Shown here in pieces: positions 1 to 9,402 of a stretch of 64,000 bases of DNA (its first letter is position 1; each line of letters opens with the position of its first letter). The DNA is from Enterobacteriaceae bacterium 4M9 (lineage in GTDB: Bacteria; Pseudomonadota; Gammaproteobacteria; Enterobacterales; Enterobacteriaceae). The position numbers were made by a program, and so were the translations under genes. The notes beneath the pieces are model-generated. The model was not told the origin of the DNA. It did no database searches and saw only the letters and a program-made list of their open reading frames with translations. Location of the stretch: positions 2,728,001 through 2,792,000 of the forward strand of contig JAADJJ010000001.1 in assembly GCA_010092695.1 (NCBI GenBank). The letters are read 5' to 3'.

Positions 1-1910
1 CGTTCGCGCAGTGCGAGTACGTGGAAGATGGGGCGGCGCGACACGGTATCGTAAAATAACGCCAGGCTACTGGTATCAATGTGGGTGTGTCCGAGCACTT
101 CATTCTGCGCCTGAGAGTTTATCCAGAAACCTAGCGTTTCTGCCTGTTCGGGCAGTTGCAGCAATGTTTTCATGAGCAGCGCGCCGCGAAAGAAGCTGCC
201 GTTACTGTACAACGTGTCGCCAGTAAGGGTGTTCCAGTTTTGAAGAAACAGCGGCAACTGAAGTCCACGCGCGCGCAATTGCGCGACCACCGCTTGCAGC
301 CGTTGTTCCACGTAGCGGGTGCTGGCAGCAAAGTCGGTTTCTCCGGCATTGCGGTAATCAATGTGCTCGTTAGGGTTAGCGCAAATCCCCAGAAAATCGA
401 CATCGTGCAGAAGCGGCATAGCAAACAGCGGGCACTCCCCGATCCGCGCGTTATGCCCGGAAAACGGCCAGGCAAGGCCAATACGGCACGGCGGCAGGCG
501 CTCGCGCAGCACGTAAAAGCGTGCACTGAAAGCCTGAGGATCGCTTTGCGCTTCGGCTCCCGCCATCACAATAAACCGCCAGTTATGCACATACTCCTCG
601 CCAAACATCAGCACGCAGTGATGAATAAAAGCCAGCAGCTTATCCTGGTAACCCGCTTCATCACTTAACAGGTTTTCATCTCGAATGCGCACCAGCAGAC
701 CAATGCCGGCACGGTGTAGAAAACTGATAGCCAGATCGGCATTGCTGTAGCGTGACCATGTGGGAAACTGCTCGTCGGTATGAAAGTCTGGCATGATGGT
801 ATCGCCAGAAATCAACTGGTGAACTTCAATCCAGCCCAGGGGTAACTGGCGGCGGGCTAGCATTATCTGCTGCTGAATGTGGCTTTTGAGGATCTCATCG
901 AGTTTACCCACCGCCAGCACGTAGCGTCGTTTTGCCAGCGTTACCGGTTTATCCGGAAGCTGTCTGGCGTTGATAAGCAGTTTTTCCGTCGCACCGCTCT
1001 CCTGCCACAAATTTTCGCCGTCACGTGCCTGCCCGGTGAGCAGCGCAAACAACTCAGCGTAGCTAAACGGCAGCGTTTTATCTTCGGCAAGCGCGTCACT
1101 GGCCGGATTGCTGCCGCCCTCGCGCAATGTCTGGCGAAACTGGCGCGGCGTGACACCGTAACGTTTTTTAAACAATACCGTGAACGTGCGAATATCAGGA
1201 AACCCGCAGGAATGAGCAATCTGGTACAGCGCCCGGTTGGAGGTCGCCATTTCACTCACCACCCGACGCAGGCGAATATCGGCCAGTCGGCTACGGAAGC
1301 TGTCACCCACTTCCTGACTGAACAGGCGGGAAAGATAAGCCTCCGTGACGTGCTGGGTTTGCGCTGCCTCGCGCAGCGTGACGTTTTCGGCGTAATGGGT
1401 TTCCATCCATTCCAGCACCCGCTCAATACGCTGGCTGTATCCCCCGGCACGCTTAACTGGCGCAGGGATTTTGCAGTACTGCGTGAGAATACGCAGGATA
1501 AGCGGCAGGCGGCTGTGGATCTCCATGAGCCCCAGTTCAGGGTTGCCCTGTAAATGAGAGATAGCCACTTCCGCGATGTGCTGGCGCAAGCGCACGCTGC
1601 TGCTGGCCTCTCTGCCACGCTCAGGCTTGAAATACCAACTGGCAAGATTGCTGGTAAAGCGCGACAAATATAAAGACGGCAACGTCAGCACAATGATCAG
1701 GTTGTCGCCCTTACCACTGAGCCGCCATGTGCTGTTGCGGTTAACCACCGCCAGTTCACCTGCGCTGTAACGGGCGGCCTGCTCGTCGAGCACCAGCGTC
1801 ACATCGCCCTTCAGCACGGAAATGATCGTTAATGCGTTCTCCCGGCTGCCCACGAGGTTCACGATGTTAATAATGTCGAGATTAAATTCCCGCTCATAGT
1901 GTTGCTGCAT
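1..1910 (-). CDS. AraC-family regulator with C-terminal GH39-like domain (partial)
   Basis: The frame stays open from an ATG at 1910 to the left edge, so at least 636 residues are present and the C-terminus is missing. The start is preceded by AAGGAGG at good spacing. Residues about 1-150 look like a cupin sensor. Residues about 160-262 form an AraC-type double helix-turn-helix (VTLREAAQTQHVTEAYLSRL, then GVTPRQFR). The rest resembles the glycoside hydrolase 39 (beta-xylosidase-like) domain carried by some sugar-responsive AraC regulators. Whether it is catalytic or only a ligand sensor cannot be judged here. The gene is divergent from an M20 amidohydrolase and an MFS transporter, which it may control. 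The domain assignment is from recalled family patterns. Confidence 0.75.
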   Translation of the reverse strand, partial: MQQHYEREFNLDIINIVNLVGSRENALTIISVLKGDVTLVLDEQAARYSAGELAVVNRNSTWRLSGKGDNLIIVLTLPSLYLSRFTSNLASWYFKPERGREASSSVRLRQHIAEVAISHLQGNPELGLMEIHSRLPLILRILTQYCKIPAPVKRAGGYSQRIERVLEWMETHYAENVTLREAAQTQHVTEAYLSRLFSQEVGDSFRSRLADIRLRRVVSEMATSNRALYQIAHSCGFPDIRTFTVLFKKRYGVTPRQFRQTLREGGSNPASDALAEDKTLPFSYAELFALLTGQARDGENLWQESGATEKLLINARQLPDKPVTLAKRRYVLAVGKLDEILKSHIQQQIMLARRQLPLGWIEVHQLISGDTIMPDFHTDEQFPTWSRYSNADLAISFLHRAGIGLLVRIRDENLLSDEAGYQDKLLAFIHHCVLMFGEEYVHNWRFIVMAGAEAQSDPQAFSARFYVLRERLPPCRIGLAWPFSGHNARIGECPLFAMPLLHDVDFLGICANPNEHIDYRNAGETDFAASTRYVEQRLQAVVAQLRARGLQLPLFLQNWNTLTGDTLYSNGSFFRGALLMKTLLQLPEQAETLGFWINSQAQNEVLGHTHIDTSSLALFYDTVSRRPIFHVLALRE

Positions 1911-2104
1911 CACCCCGGCCTCCTTGCACAATGATAATGCCGGCAAAATAGCAAATATCACCCGGTGTTTTTTTGACATTGCTTATTTTTAACACAGCAA
2001 GGAAGTCATTAAGTGGTGTTTTTTGTCCAAAATGCCGCCTGTTTTCTTTGCTACCCCCTTCGTATTATTCAGCACATAACCACAAATCAAGAAGGGATAT
2101 CCTT

Positions 2105-3271
2105 ATGACGCGACAGGATTTTATGGCCCAGAACGCCGGGCGCTATGTGGAGCTGAGAAGAGAACTGCACCAGCATCCGGAAATTGGGCTTGAAGAGAAG
2201 CGCACCAGCGATATCGTGGCAGACTGCCTGAGCAAAATGGGTTATCAGGTTACGCGTGGTCTGGCTGGCACCGGCGTGGTAGGCACACTTAAAGCAGGCA
2301 ACGGCAACAAATCTATTGGTCTGCGTGCCGACATGGATGCCCTGCCGATGGCCGAGCATTCTGGCAAAGCCTGGAGCAGCAAAGTCGAAGGAAAATTCCA
2401 TGGTTGCGGCCATGATGGCCACACCGCTACCCTGCTGCTTGCCGCGGATTATCTGGCGAAGACGCGCAATTTTAACGGCACCCTGAACCTGATTTTCCAG
2501 CCAGGTGAAGAGCTGCTCTACGGCGGCCGACTGATGCTGGAAGACGGCCTGTTCAGTCAGTTCCCGTGCGACGCCATTTTCGCGATGCACAATATGCCAG
2601 GTCTGAAGAAAGGCAGCCTGCATTTTCGCAAAGGGCCGATGATGGCCTCCTCCGACACGCTGGAAATTGAAATCACCGGTAAAGGCGGCCACGGCGCTAT
2701 CCCTGAGCGCACAATTGACGCGGGCCTCGTTGCCTGTCACGTCGTGGTTGCGCTACAAAGCATCGTCTCCCGTAACGTAACGCCGTTTGAGCCTGCGGTG
2801 GTGACGGTCGGCAGTATTCAGTCCGGCGTGGCGCCAAACATCATCAACGCCAGCGCGAAGCTGCTGTTAAGCGTACGCACGCTTAACCCGCAGGTGCGCA
2901 CCATGGTGCTGGATAATATCACCCGTATCGCCTGCTCCCAGGCTGAGAGTTTCGGCGCAAGCGCCAGCGTCAATCACCTCAACGGCAGCCCGGTACTGGT
3001 TAACAGCCCGGAAATGACCGATTTCGCATTGAGCGTGGCGCGCGAGCTGGTTGATGAATCAATGATTTGCCCACACACGCCTCCCATGATGAGCAGTGAA
3101 GATTTCGCTTTCATGCTAGAAGCTAACCCGAACGGCACTTACTTCTTCGTAGGCGCAGGCGACGAACCGGGGCGCTGCATGGTGCACAACCCAGGCTACG
3201 ACTTTAACGACGACATTATTGTACCGGCGGCCACCTTCTGGAGCGCCCTTGCCGAAACCTGGCTGAAATAA
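2105..3271 (+). CDS. M20-family metallo-amidohydrolase (hippurate hydrolase-like)
   Basis: 388 residues, starting at the ATG after AAGAAGGGATATCCTT; a longer upstream frame from 1973 has no ribosome site and extends into the promoter. Family hallmarks are RADMDALPM (about 74-82), the metal motif HGCGHDGHT (99-107, with Cys101 and His103), the PGEE segment (133-136) and His162. These enzymes hydrolyse N-acyl amino acids or aromatic acyl-amides such as hippurate in the cytoplasm using two metal ions. No signal peptide is visible. It is followed by a terminator and then an MFS transporter on the same strand, which suggests an uptake-and-hydrolysis pair under the divergent AraC-type regulator. 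The exact substrate is unknown. Confidence 0.85.
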   Translation: MTRQDFMAQNAGRYVELRRELHQHPEIGLEEKRTSDIVADCLSKMGYQVTRGLAGTGVVGTLKAGNGNKSIGLRADMDALPMAEHSGKAWSSKVEGKFHGCGHDGHTATLLLAADYLAKTRNFNGTLNLIFQPGEELLYGGRLMLEDGLFSQFPCDAIFAMHNMPGLKKGSLHFRKGPMMASSDTLEIEITGKGGHGAIPERTIDAGLVACHVVVALQSIVSRNVTPFEPAVVTVGSIQSGVAPNIINASAKLLLSVRTLNPQVRTMVLDNITRIACSQAESFGASASVNHLNGSPVLVNSPEMTDFALSVARELVDESMICPHTPPMMSSEDFAFMLEANPNGTYFFVGAGDEPGRCMVHNPGYDFNDDIIVPAATFWSALAETWLK

Positions 3272-3289
3272 GGCCTGACGACCTCTTTC

Positions 3290-3311
3290 GCCCCGGGATC
3301 AGGGGCTTTTT
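3290..3311 (+). terminator. Rho-independent terminator after the amidohydrolase
   Basis: The stem GCCCC / GGGGC (3290-3294 and 3302-3306), with a 7-base loop, is followed by TTTTT. It lies 19 bp after the amidohydrolase stop and may be only partial, since the transporter gene starts 22 bp later. Confidence 0.65.
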
Positions 3312-3333
3312 ATAAAATCTGGGAATGTAATTT

Positions 3334-4750
3334 ATGGCTACCTTGGACGTTAAAAACAGTCAGGCAACAACAGCCTTTAAGGGCAACGACCGCCTGACAT
3401 TCGGGATTGTACTGGGCGTGCTGACGTTCTGGTTGTTTGCACAATCGATAGTGAGCGTTGTACCTGCCATTCAGGGCGACACTGCCATTGCAATTGAATC
3501 ACTGAACCTCGCCATCAGCCTCACCGCCCTGTTCTCGGGCTGCTTTATTGTGGTGGCTGGCGGGCTTGCCGATAAGATTGGTCGTGTGCGTATGACCAAC
3601 ATCGGCTTTGTACTGAGCATCATTGGCTGCCTGCTGATTATTTTCGCGCAGGATGCAACGATGTTCACCGCCGGGCGCATCACCCAGGGGCTGTCTGGTG
3701 CCTGCATCATGCCGTCAACGCTTGCGCTGATGAAAACCTATTATGAAGGCAAAGAGCGCCAACGCGCCCTGAGCTTCTGGTCTATTGGCTCCTGGGGCGG
3801 TTCCGGTATCTGTCTGCTGGCAGGCGGTGCAATTGCCACCACGCTTGGCTGGAAATGGATTTTTATCTTCTCCATCATCTGCGCCGTGCTGGGTATGCTG
3901 CTGATTCGTGGCACGCCGGAGAGCAAAGCTGAATCGGCCGGTAATACGCCGTTTGACTATGCAGGCCTGTTCTTCTTTGTCGTAGGACTGGTTTCACTGA
4001 ACCTGGTCATTACCAAAGGTAGCGCTATGGGCTGGACCAGTGGCTGGACATTGGGTCTCGGTGCGCTGTTCCTGGCCGCTGCGGTGATTTTCTTCACCCT
4101 TATGCTGCGCAAAAAACAGTTAGGCTTCATTGATTTCGCGCTCTTTAAAAACCGTCCGTACAGTGCTGCCACGTTCTCTAACTTCATGCTGAACGCCGTT
4201 GCTGGCACCATGATTGTGGCAAGCCTTTATGTACAAAGCGGGCGCGGCTTCAACGCCTTCCAGTCTGGTATGCTGACTATTGGTTACCTGGTTGCGGTAC
4301 TGGCAATGATCCGCGTGGGTGAGCGTCTGTTGCAGAAAGTTGGCGCGAAAAAAACCGATGATGTGGGGCACTTCTATGACCGGTGTGGGTGTGGCACTGA
4401 TGTCCCTGACCTTCCTTGGTAATACGCCGTATCTGATTGCGGTGTTCGTGGGCTACATTCTGTTTGGTCTGGGTCTTGGCTTCTATGCCACACCGTCAAC
4501 CGATACCGCTATTTCTAACGCACCTGCCGATAAAATCGGCGTCGCGTCCGGCATCTATAAAATGGCAAGTTCGCTTGGCGGTGCATTCGGCGTGGCAATT
4601 TCGGCCTCCGTTTATGCAGCGCTGGCACCGAGCGGTGCGGCATATGCAGCGACCGTAGGCCTGCTGGTTAACGTCGCGTTTTGTCTGGCATCGCTTATTG
4701 CGATTATCGTGATGGTGCCAAACAACGCCGGTAAGCCTGGTTCGCGTTGA
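3334..4750 (+). pseudogene. MFS drug:H+ antiporter-type transporter, frameshifted at an A7 run
   Basis: Two overlapping frames make one transporter. Frame one runs from ATG 3334 to 4422 and loses family similarity after GAKK; frame two resumes with KPMMWGTSMTG and ends at 4750. The break is at a run of seven A (4348-4354). Removing one A restores a protein of about 471 residues. It has the MFS loop LADKIGRVRM after the second helix and a long hydrophobic pattern fitting the 14-helix DHA2 type. As read, the protein stops after about 340 family-like residues, losing the last helices. This could be a true mutation, a sequencing error in a homopolymer, or a site of transcriptional slippage. The substrate is unknown; the neighbouring amidohydrolase hints at an acyl-amino acid. 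Confidence 0.75.
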
Positions 4751-4774
4751 TTTTACGCCGTTTTCCGAGTTTTA

Positions 4775-4799
4775 AGCGCCGCACAGCGGCGCTTTTTTA
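4775..4799 (+). terminator. Terminator after MFS gene
   Basis: The perfect 8-bp stem AGCGCCGC / GCGGCGCT (4775-4782 and 4786-4793) with loop ACA is followed by TTTTT. Confidence 0.9.
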
Positions 4800-4809
4800 T
4801 TGTCACAAT

Positions 4810-4838
4810 AAAAAAGCCGGTCAGTGACTGACCGGCTT
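4810..4838 (-). terminator. Terminator of rlhA
   Basis: The inverted repeat AAGCCGGTCA / TGACCGGCTT (4814-4823 and 4829-4838) has an A run at its left side, which gives a U tract on the minus-strand transcript. It lies 15 bp beyond the rlhA stop. Confidence 0.9.
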
Positions 4839-4852
4839 ACAGGCTGAAGCCA

Positions 4853-6820
4853 TTAACTTTTCTCGCGCCGCGACGGCAGGGTTTTGAGCAACTCTTCTGG
4901 CGATACCGAACCCACCACGCTGCCCGGCAGCGGCATTTTCAGCACGTGGTTTTTCATCTTACCGATGACATGCATTTCACAAGGACGGCAGTCGAATTTC
5001 AGCGTCAGCACTTCATCCTGGTGCACCAGTTGCATTGGCGTGGCACGCCAGCTTTTGATATTGCCTTTTGCCTGCTTCGGGCACAGGTTGAAGGCAAAGC
5101 GCAGACAGTGCTTGGTAATCATCACCGGCACGTCGTCTTTTTCTTCATGTGCCTCATAGGCCGCGTCAATCAGTTCCACGCCGTGGCGCTGCCAGAACTG
5201 GCGCGCCTTGTCGTTATACACGTTGGCAAGAAACGTCAGATGGCTCTCCGGCCACACTGGCGGCGGTGTGCTTTCTGCCTTGCGGGTAACGCGCGAGTAT
5301 GCCGCAACGCGCGCTGCATCGAGCATGTCGATGGTCTCGCGGCGCAGTTGGTTAAGCTGGCCGTTTGGCACGAAGTACATTTCTGGCAGCGTAAGCTGGA
5401 CGTGGCTTGCGCGATAAATCGTCTGCCCGAGCTTCGCAAGCCCTGTTTCCAGCGCCTCGCGGCCTTTTTGCGCGTCGTTCGCGGCATTGAACTGGCCGTC
5501 GAGCGTATGGGTGACGCTCACGCCGTCTTCGCTGGTGGCGGTTAAAATCAACTGCTCTTCCCAGCCGCCCAACTCAAGTTTAACGTCAATACGTCGCTCG
5601 CTGGAGTGCTTGAGCAGCGCCTGCTGCCAGCGGTGGTCGAGGTTACGGCTAAGCGGATGTGGCAAACGCAGCTTGCGCAGCCCTTCCGGCAGTTCGTTAG
5701 GCCACAAACGCCAGCGCCCATTGCCGGTTTTTTCTGCCACGTTGACGCGAAACCCCACCACGTCGCGCTTCACCATGGCGTTCAGGCCATCGCCGTTCGC
5801 CATCTCTTCGTTGCTCTGCACGTCAATCCAGTCCGGTCCCACTTTCACCAACTCGCCTACCGGCAGGCCGACAAACGTAGGTGAATCAAACGCGCCGATA
5901 TCCCCCTGGCGACCGTTCACGAAATAGTCGGTGCTGCCACGGTGGAAGGTTTTATCCGGCGACGGCGCAAAGAAATGCTGAGTGCGCCCGTGCGACGCGG
6001 GGTGCAAATCGCTGCGATCTTCAAGCAGCGCGTCAAGCTGCTGGCGATACCAGGCCGTGATGTTTTTCACGTAGCTCATGTCTTTGTAGCGCCCTTCAAT
6101 TTTGAAAGAGCGCACACCGGCATCCACCAGCGCGGCCAGGTTAGCGGTCTGGTTGTTGTCTTTCATCGACAGCAGGTGTTTTTCAAACGCGACCACGCGC
6201 CCCTGATCGTCCTTAAGCGTGAACGGCAGGCGGCAGGCTTGCGAGCAGTCGCCACGGTTGGCGCTGCGCCCGGTCTGGGCATGGGAGATATAGCACTGGC
6301 CGGAATACGCCACGCACAGCGCGCCGTGAATAAAGAACTCTATCGTTGCATCGGTCGTGTCGTGAATGGCGCGAATCTGCTGCAAATCCAGCTCGCGCGC
6401 CAGTACGATTTGCGAGAAACCTGCCTGCGACAAAAACTGCGCCTTCTCCACGCTGCGAATGTCGCACTGGGTGCTGGCATGCAGATCGATAGGCGGGATA
6501 TCCAGCTCCAGAATGCCCATATCCTGGACAATCAACGCATCCACGCCGACGTTGTAGATATCATGGATAAGCCGACGCGCCGGTTCCAGCTCGTCGTCGT
6601 GAAGAATGGTGTTGAGCGTCACGAACACTTTCGCCCCAAAGCGATGGGCAAAAGGAACCAGTTCGGCAATATCTTGCAGGCTGTTACCGGCATTGTGGCG
6701 AGCGCCAAAGCCGGGGCCGCCGATATACACCGCATCGGCACCGTGGAGAATCGCCTCACGGGCGATGGCGGTGTCGCGGGCCGGGCTGAGCAGTTCGAGA
6801 GCGTCAGAGTGCAGGCGCAT
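4853..6820 (-). CDS. rlhA: 23S rRNA C2501 hydroxylase RlhA (peptidase U32 family)
   Basis: 655 residues, matching E. coli RlhA (YdcP, 653 residues) throughout. RlhA is needed to make 5-hydroxycytidine 2501 in the peptidyl-transferase centre of 23S rRNA. The N-terminal half is the U32 barrel (LELLSPARD near the start, GADAVYIGG at 27-35). The four conserved cysteines C169, C176, C192 and C196 (GQCYISH ... GDCSQACRLPF) are the expected iron-sulfur or catalytic site. The neighbouring sutR-ydcO pair repeats the E. coli order. The start agrees with the family N-terminus. Confidence 0.95.
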   Translation of the reverse strand: MRLHSDALELLSPARDTAIAREAILHGADAVYIGGPGFGARHNAGNSLQDIAELVPFAHRFGAKVFVTLNTILHDDELEPARRLIHDIYNVGVDALIVQDMGILELDIPPIDLHASTQCDIRSVEKAQFLSQAGFSQIVLARELDLQQIRAIHDTTDATIEFFIHGALCVAYSGQCYISHAQTGRSANRGDCSQACRLPFTLKDDQGRVVAFEKHLLSMKDNNQTANLAALVDAGVRSFKIEGRYKDMSYVKNITAWYRQQLDALLEDRSDLHPASHGRTQHFFAPSPDKTFHRGSTDYFVNGRQGDIGAFDSPTFVGLPVGELVKVGPDWIDVQSNEEMANGDGLNAMVKRDVVGFRVNVAEKTGNGRWRLWPNELPEGLRKLRLPHPLSRNLDHRWQQALLKHSSERRIDVKLELGGWEEQLILTATSEDGVSVTHTLDGQFNAANDAQKGREALETGLAKLGQTIYRASHVQLTLPEMYFVPNGQLNQLRRETIDMLDAARVAAYSRVTRKAESTPPPVWPESHLTFLANVYNDKARQFWQRHGVELIDAAYEAHEEKDDVPVMITKHCLRFAFNLCPKQAKGNIKSWRATPMQLVHQDEVLTLKFDCRPCEMHVIGKMKNHVLKMPLPGSVVGSVSPEELLKTLPSRREKS

Positions 6821-7011
6821 TTAAGCTTATCCGTTATGTACTGAAAGGCGGCTATTGTAGACAGAATGCCCGACGAGCAAAACCTGTTTGCCATTTTAAT
6901 TTCTGATGCAAAAACCGGGCGTTATCAGCACAACTTAGCAATATTATCAGCGCGTTAGCGGCTATCTTATTCACCTTATGGAGAATCACCAACACGGATG
7001 GCTTTGTAAAA

Positions 7012-7632
7012 ATGGAACTTAACACCTCGCTTGTGCTGTTTACGCGCAGATTTATTGTCCCGACGCTTGTGGTACTGATGTGTTTTGCCTGGGCAGGCTG
7101 GAAGATATGGGAAGAATACAAAGCGCTGACGGCACAGGCCATCGCGCTAAAAAGTGAGCAAATGGCCTTTTACAAAGCGCGCCTGGATGAAAAGGAAAAG
7201 CTGTCGCAGTGGGAGGCGGTGCTGGAACAGCGTGAGCAGGCGCTGATTGCCCAACATCAGGCGCAGGAAAAAGAGCTGGCCGACGGTGCACTGGCGCTCG
7301 AACGCAGCAGTGCTCAGATGGCAGAAGACAGCGCCACGCAGCGCCAGCAGGAGGCCCGCGCGCAGCTTGAAACACTCATGACGCAATTCGCTGCTACCGG
7401 TGCCAGCCTCAGGCGCCTGCCGGACTGTACGGATAAAGACGGCTGGCGTGATTACAACCGGGCAGATGCCCTGTATGCCACAGCCAAAGCCATTGCCGAC
7501 GCTAACCAGCTCACCCGCGACTATGCCGAGTTTTTTACCCGCAACGCGCACGGCAGCCTGGTGCCACTGTGCGGTACCACTAGCGCTGTGGGTAGTGAAT
7601 CAGTGAGTGAAAGTAACACGGCGCAGCGCTGA
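7012..7632 (+). CDS. Hypothetical single-pass membrane protein with coiled coil
   Basis: 206 residues, family not recognised. One transmembrane helix lies near residues 14-30 (IVPTLVVLMCFAWAGW). A long charged, Glu/Gln/Ala-rich segment (about 35-125) follows that should form a coiled coil, then a C-terminal part with two cysteines (CTDKDGW and LVPLCG) that could be disulfide-linked in the periplasm. No clear ribosome site precedes ATG 7012. Its 3' end overlaps the convergent sutR gene by 53 bp, which is unusual; the coding character (regular heptads, acceptable codon use) still favours a real gene. The topology suggests an envelope tether or accessory factor, but nothing in the context names a partner. 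Confidence 0.65.
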   Translation: MELNTSLVLFTRRFIVPTLVVLMCFAWAGWKIWEEYKALTAQAIALKSEQMAFYKARLDEKEKLSQWEAVLEQREQALIAQHQAQEKELADGALALERSSAQMAEDSATQRQQEARAQLETLMTQFAATGASLRRLPDCTDKDGWRDYNRADALYATAKAIADANQLTRDYAEFFTRNAHGSLVPLCGTTSAVGSESVSESNTAQR

Positions 7633-8101
7633 GGTTACGGTAGGCGTGGGCAATGTCGCCAGCAAAACGCAGTCCCTCACCGGCTTGCAGCGTTTGCCAG
7701 CTACCGCTCAGGCCAATCTCCAGCGCGCCCTCAATCACCACCACATGTTCAATAACGCCTTGTTCATGGGGTGATGATTCACTCAGAACACCTGCAGGCA
7801 GCGTCACCGCCAGCAAATCAAAACGCAGGGCTTCATCGTAAGGGAAAACAGGTACAGCGGTCATGTCGCCTGAGGCGGCAACCGCCGCCGGAAGCTGGGT
7901 ACTGAAAAACGCCGAAAACGGCACGTTAAAGCCGGTGGCAATCTTCCACAGCGTTGCCACCGTTGGGCTGGATTCACCGCGTTCAATTTGACCGAGCATC
8001 GCTTTCGACACGCCGGTGTGCTCTGCCGCGTGTGTCAGGCTCCAGCCTCGGGCCTGGCGTAACTGTCGAAGAATACCGGCCATTCTGCTGGTTATGTCCA
8101 T
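7580..8101 (-). CDS. sutR: HTH-cupin transcriptional regulator SutR
   Basis: 173 residues, an XRE-type helix-turn-helix (about 9-63: RGWSLTHAAEHTGVSKAMLG, then RGESSPTVATLWKIA) joined to a C-terminal cupin (about 105-170). It matches E. coli SutR (YdcN), described as a regulator of sulfur-utilisation genes. It is divergent from ydcO with a strong palindrome between the two, so autoregulation and control of ydcO are likely. It overlaps the 3' end of the upstream convergent gene by 53 bp. Confidence 0.9.
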   Translation of the reverse strand: MDITSRMAGILRQLRQARGWSLTHAAEHTGVSKAMLGQIERGESSPTVATLWKIATGFNVPFSAFFSTQLPAAVAASGDMTAVPVFPYDEALRFDLLAVTLPAGVLSESSPHEQGVIEHVVVIEGALEIGLSGSWQTLQAGEGLRFAGDIAHAYRNLSAAPCYFHSLIHYPQR

Positions 8102-8126
8102 AAAAATACTCCTGTTTTTTGCCTAT

Positions 8127-8162
8127 TATAGCGCCTTGTGCGTTATAACGCACGGTGCTATA
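8127..8162. promoter_or_regulatory. Candidate SutR operator between sutR and ydcO
   Basis: A perfect 16-bp palindrome GTGCGTTATAACGCAC (8138-8153) is enclosed by a second pair of arms TATAGC (8127-8132) and GCTATA (8157-8162). It fills the centre of the 91-bp gap between the divergent genes. Assignment to SutR rests on position only. Confidence 0.6.
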
Positions 8163-8192
8163 GTCGCCTGATGCCCCCGTCTGGAGCCTGCC

Positions 8193-9359
8193 ATGCGTTT
8201 ATCTGCCGTTCCTCTGCCCACACTGTTTTCCGGCTTTATTGCCGTGCTGGTTGGTTACGCCAGTTCAGCGGCCATTATCTGGCAAGCCGCGGCCGCAGCG
8301 GGTGCCACGCCTGGGCAAATTGCGGGCTGGATGACTATGCTTGGCCTGGCGATGGGTGTCAGTACGCTTTTTCTGACGCTACGCTCACACGCGCCGGTGT
8401 TAACGGCATGGTCCACGCCAGGTGCTGCGTTGCTCGCGACCAGCCTGCATGGCGTAACGCTCGGTGAGGCAGTCGGTGTGTTTATTTTTGCCGCTGCGCT
8501 GATTGTGCTGTGTGGCGTGACCGGCCTGTTCGCCCGGCTAATGCGTATTATTCCACACACTCTCGCGGCTGCCATGCTGGCGGGGATTTTGCTGCGCTTT
8601 GGACTTGATACCTTCAGCGGCCTGCGCGACCAGACGCTGATGTGCGCAGTGATGCTGGCAGGCTGGCTTATTGCCAAAGTGTTCGCACCGCGCTACGCGG
8701 TGGCGGTCGCACTGCTCGTCGGGCTGATGGTGGCCTTTATGAGCGGCAACGTCAGTATGCAACCCGGCATTAGCCTGTTTGCCGCGCCGGTATGGACCAC
8801 GCCAACCTTCAGCCTCGCCACACTGATTGGCATTGGACTGCCCTTCTTTCTGGTAACGATGGCCTCGCAAAACGCACCCGGCGTGGCGGCCCTGAAGGCC
8901 GCTGGCTATAACGTCCCGGTTTCGCCTTTAATGACCACGACCGGCCTGACCACGCTGGTGCTGGCACCGTTTGGTGTGTACTCGGTGGGGATAGCCGCCA
9001 TTACCGCTGCTATCTGTCAGAGTGAAGAAACGCACCCGGACCCGGCGCGCCGCTGGCAGGCTGCGGCGGCCGCAGGCGTGTTTTATCTGCTGGCGGGGAT
9101 ATTTGGCGGTGGTATCGCCATTTTGCTGGCAGCACTGCCCGTAGCGTTTATTCACACACTGGCCGGGCTGGCGCTGCTTGGCACACTCGGTGGCAGCCTG
9201 TATCAGGCGCTGGCCCACGACGCCGAGCGTGACGCCGCGGTTATCACCTTTTTGATAACCGCATCCGGGTTGACGCTGTTGGGCGTGAGTTCAGCATTCT
9301 GGGGGCTTGTTGGCGGTGGAGTGTGCTACGCGCTGCTCACGCGCGTGCGTCGCCGGTAA
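8193..9359 (+). CDS. ydcO: BenE-family inner-membrane transporter YdcO
   Basis: 388 residues, strongly hydrophobic with about 11-12 membrane segments, matching the BenE (benzoate:H+ symporter) family and E. coli YdcO in length and position. A GGAG ribosome site sits 6 bp before the ATG. BenE proteins are annotated as aromatic acid importers, but the substrate of YdcO itself is not established. In this window, pcaHG and paa supply aromatic catabolism, so an aromatic substrate is plausible. It is divergent from sutR. Confidence 0.9.
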   Translation: MRLSAVPLPTLFSGFIAVLVGYASSAAIIWQAAAAAGATPGQIAGWMTMLGLAMGVSTLFLTLRSHAPVLTAWSTPGAALLATSLHGVTLGEAVGVFIFAAALIVLCGVTGLFARLMRIIPHTLAAAMLAGILLRFGLDTFSGLRDQTLMCAVMLAGWLIAKVFAPRYAVAVALLVGLMVAFMSGNVSMQPGISLFAAPVWTTPTFSLATLIGIGLPFFLVTMASQNAPGVAALKAAGYNVPVSPLMTTTGLTTLVLAPFGVYSVGIAAITAAICQSEETHPDPARRWQAAAAAGVFYLLAGIFGGGIAILLAALPVAFIHTLAGLALLGTLGGSLYQALAHDAERDAAVITFLITASGLTLLGVSSAFWGLVGGGVCYALLTRVRRR

Positions 9360-9402
9360 GTGAGTCGGCTGGCACCTCAGCCAGCCACAAGGCCACCCGC
9401 GT

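Noticed and set aside
5942..6844. 300-codon frame antisense to rlhA
   Set aside because: It overlaps rlhA completely and lacks any recognisable domain.
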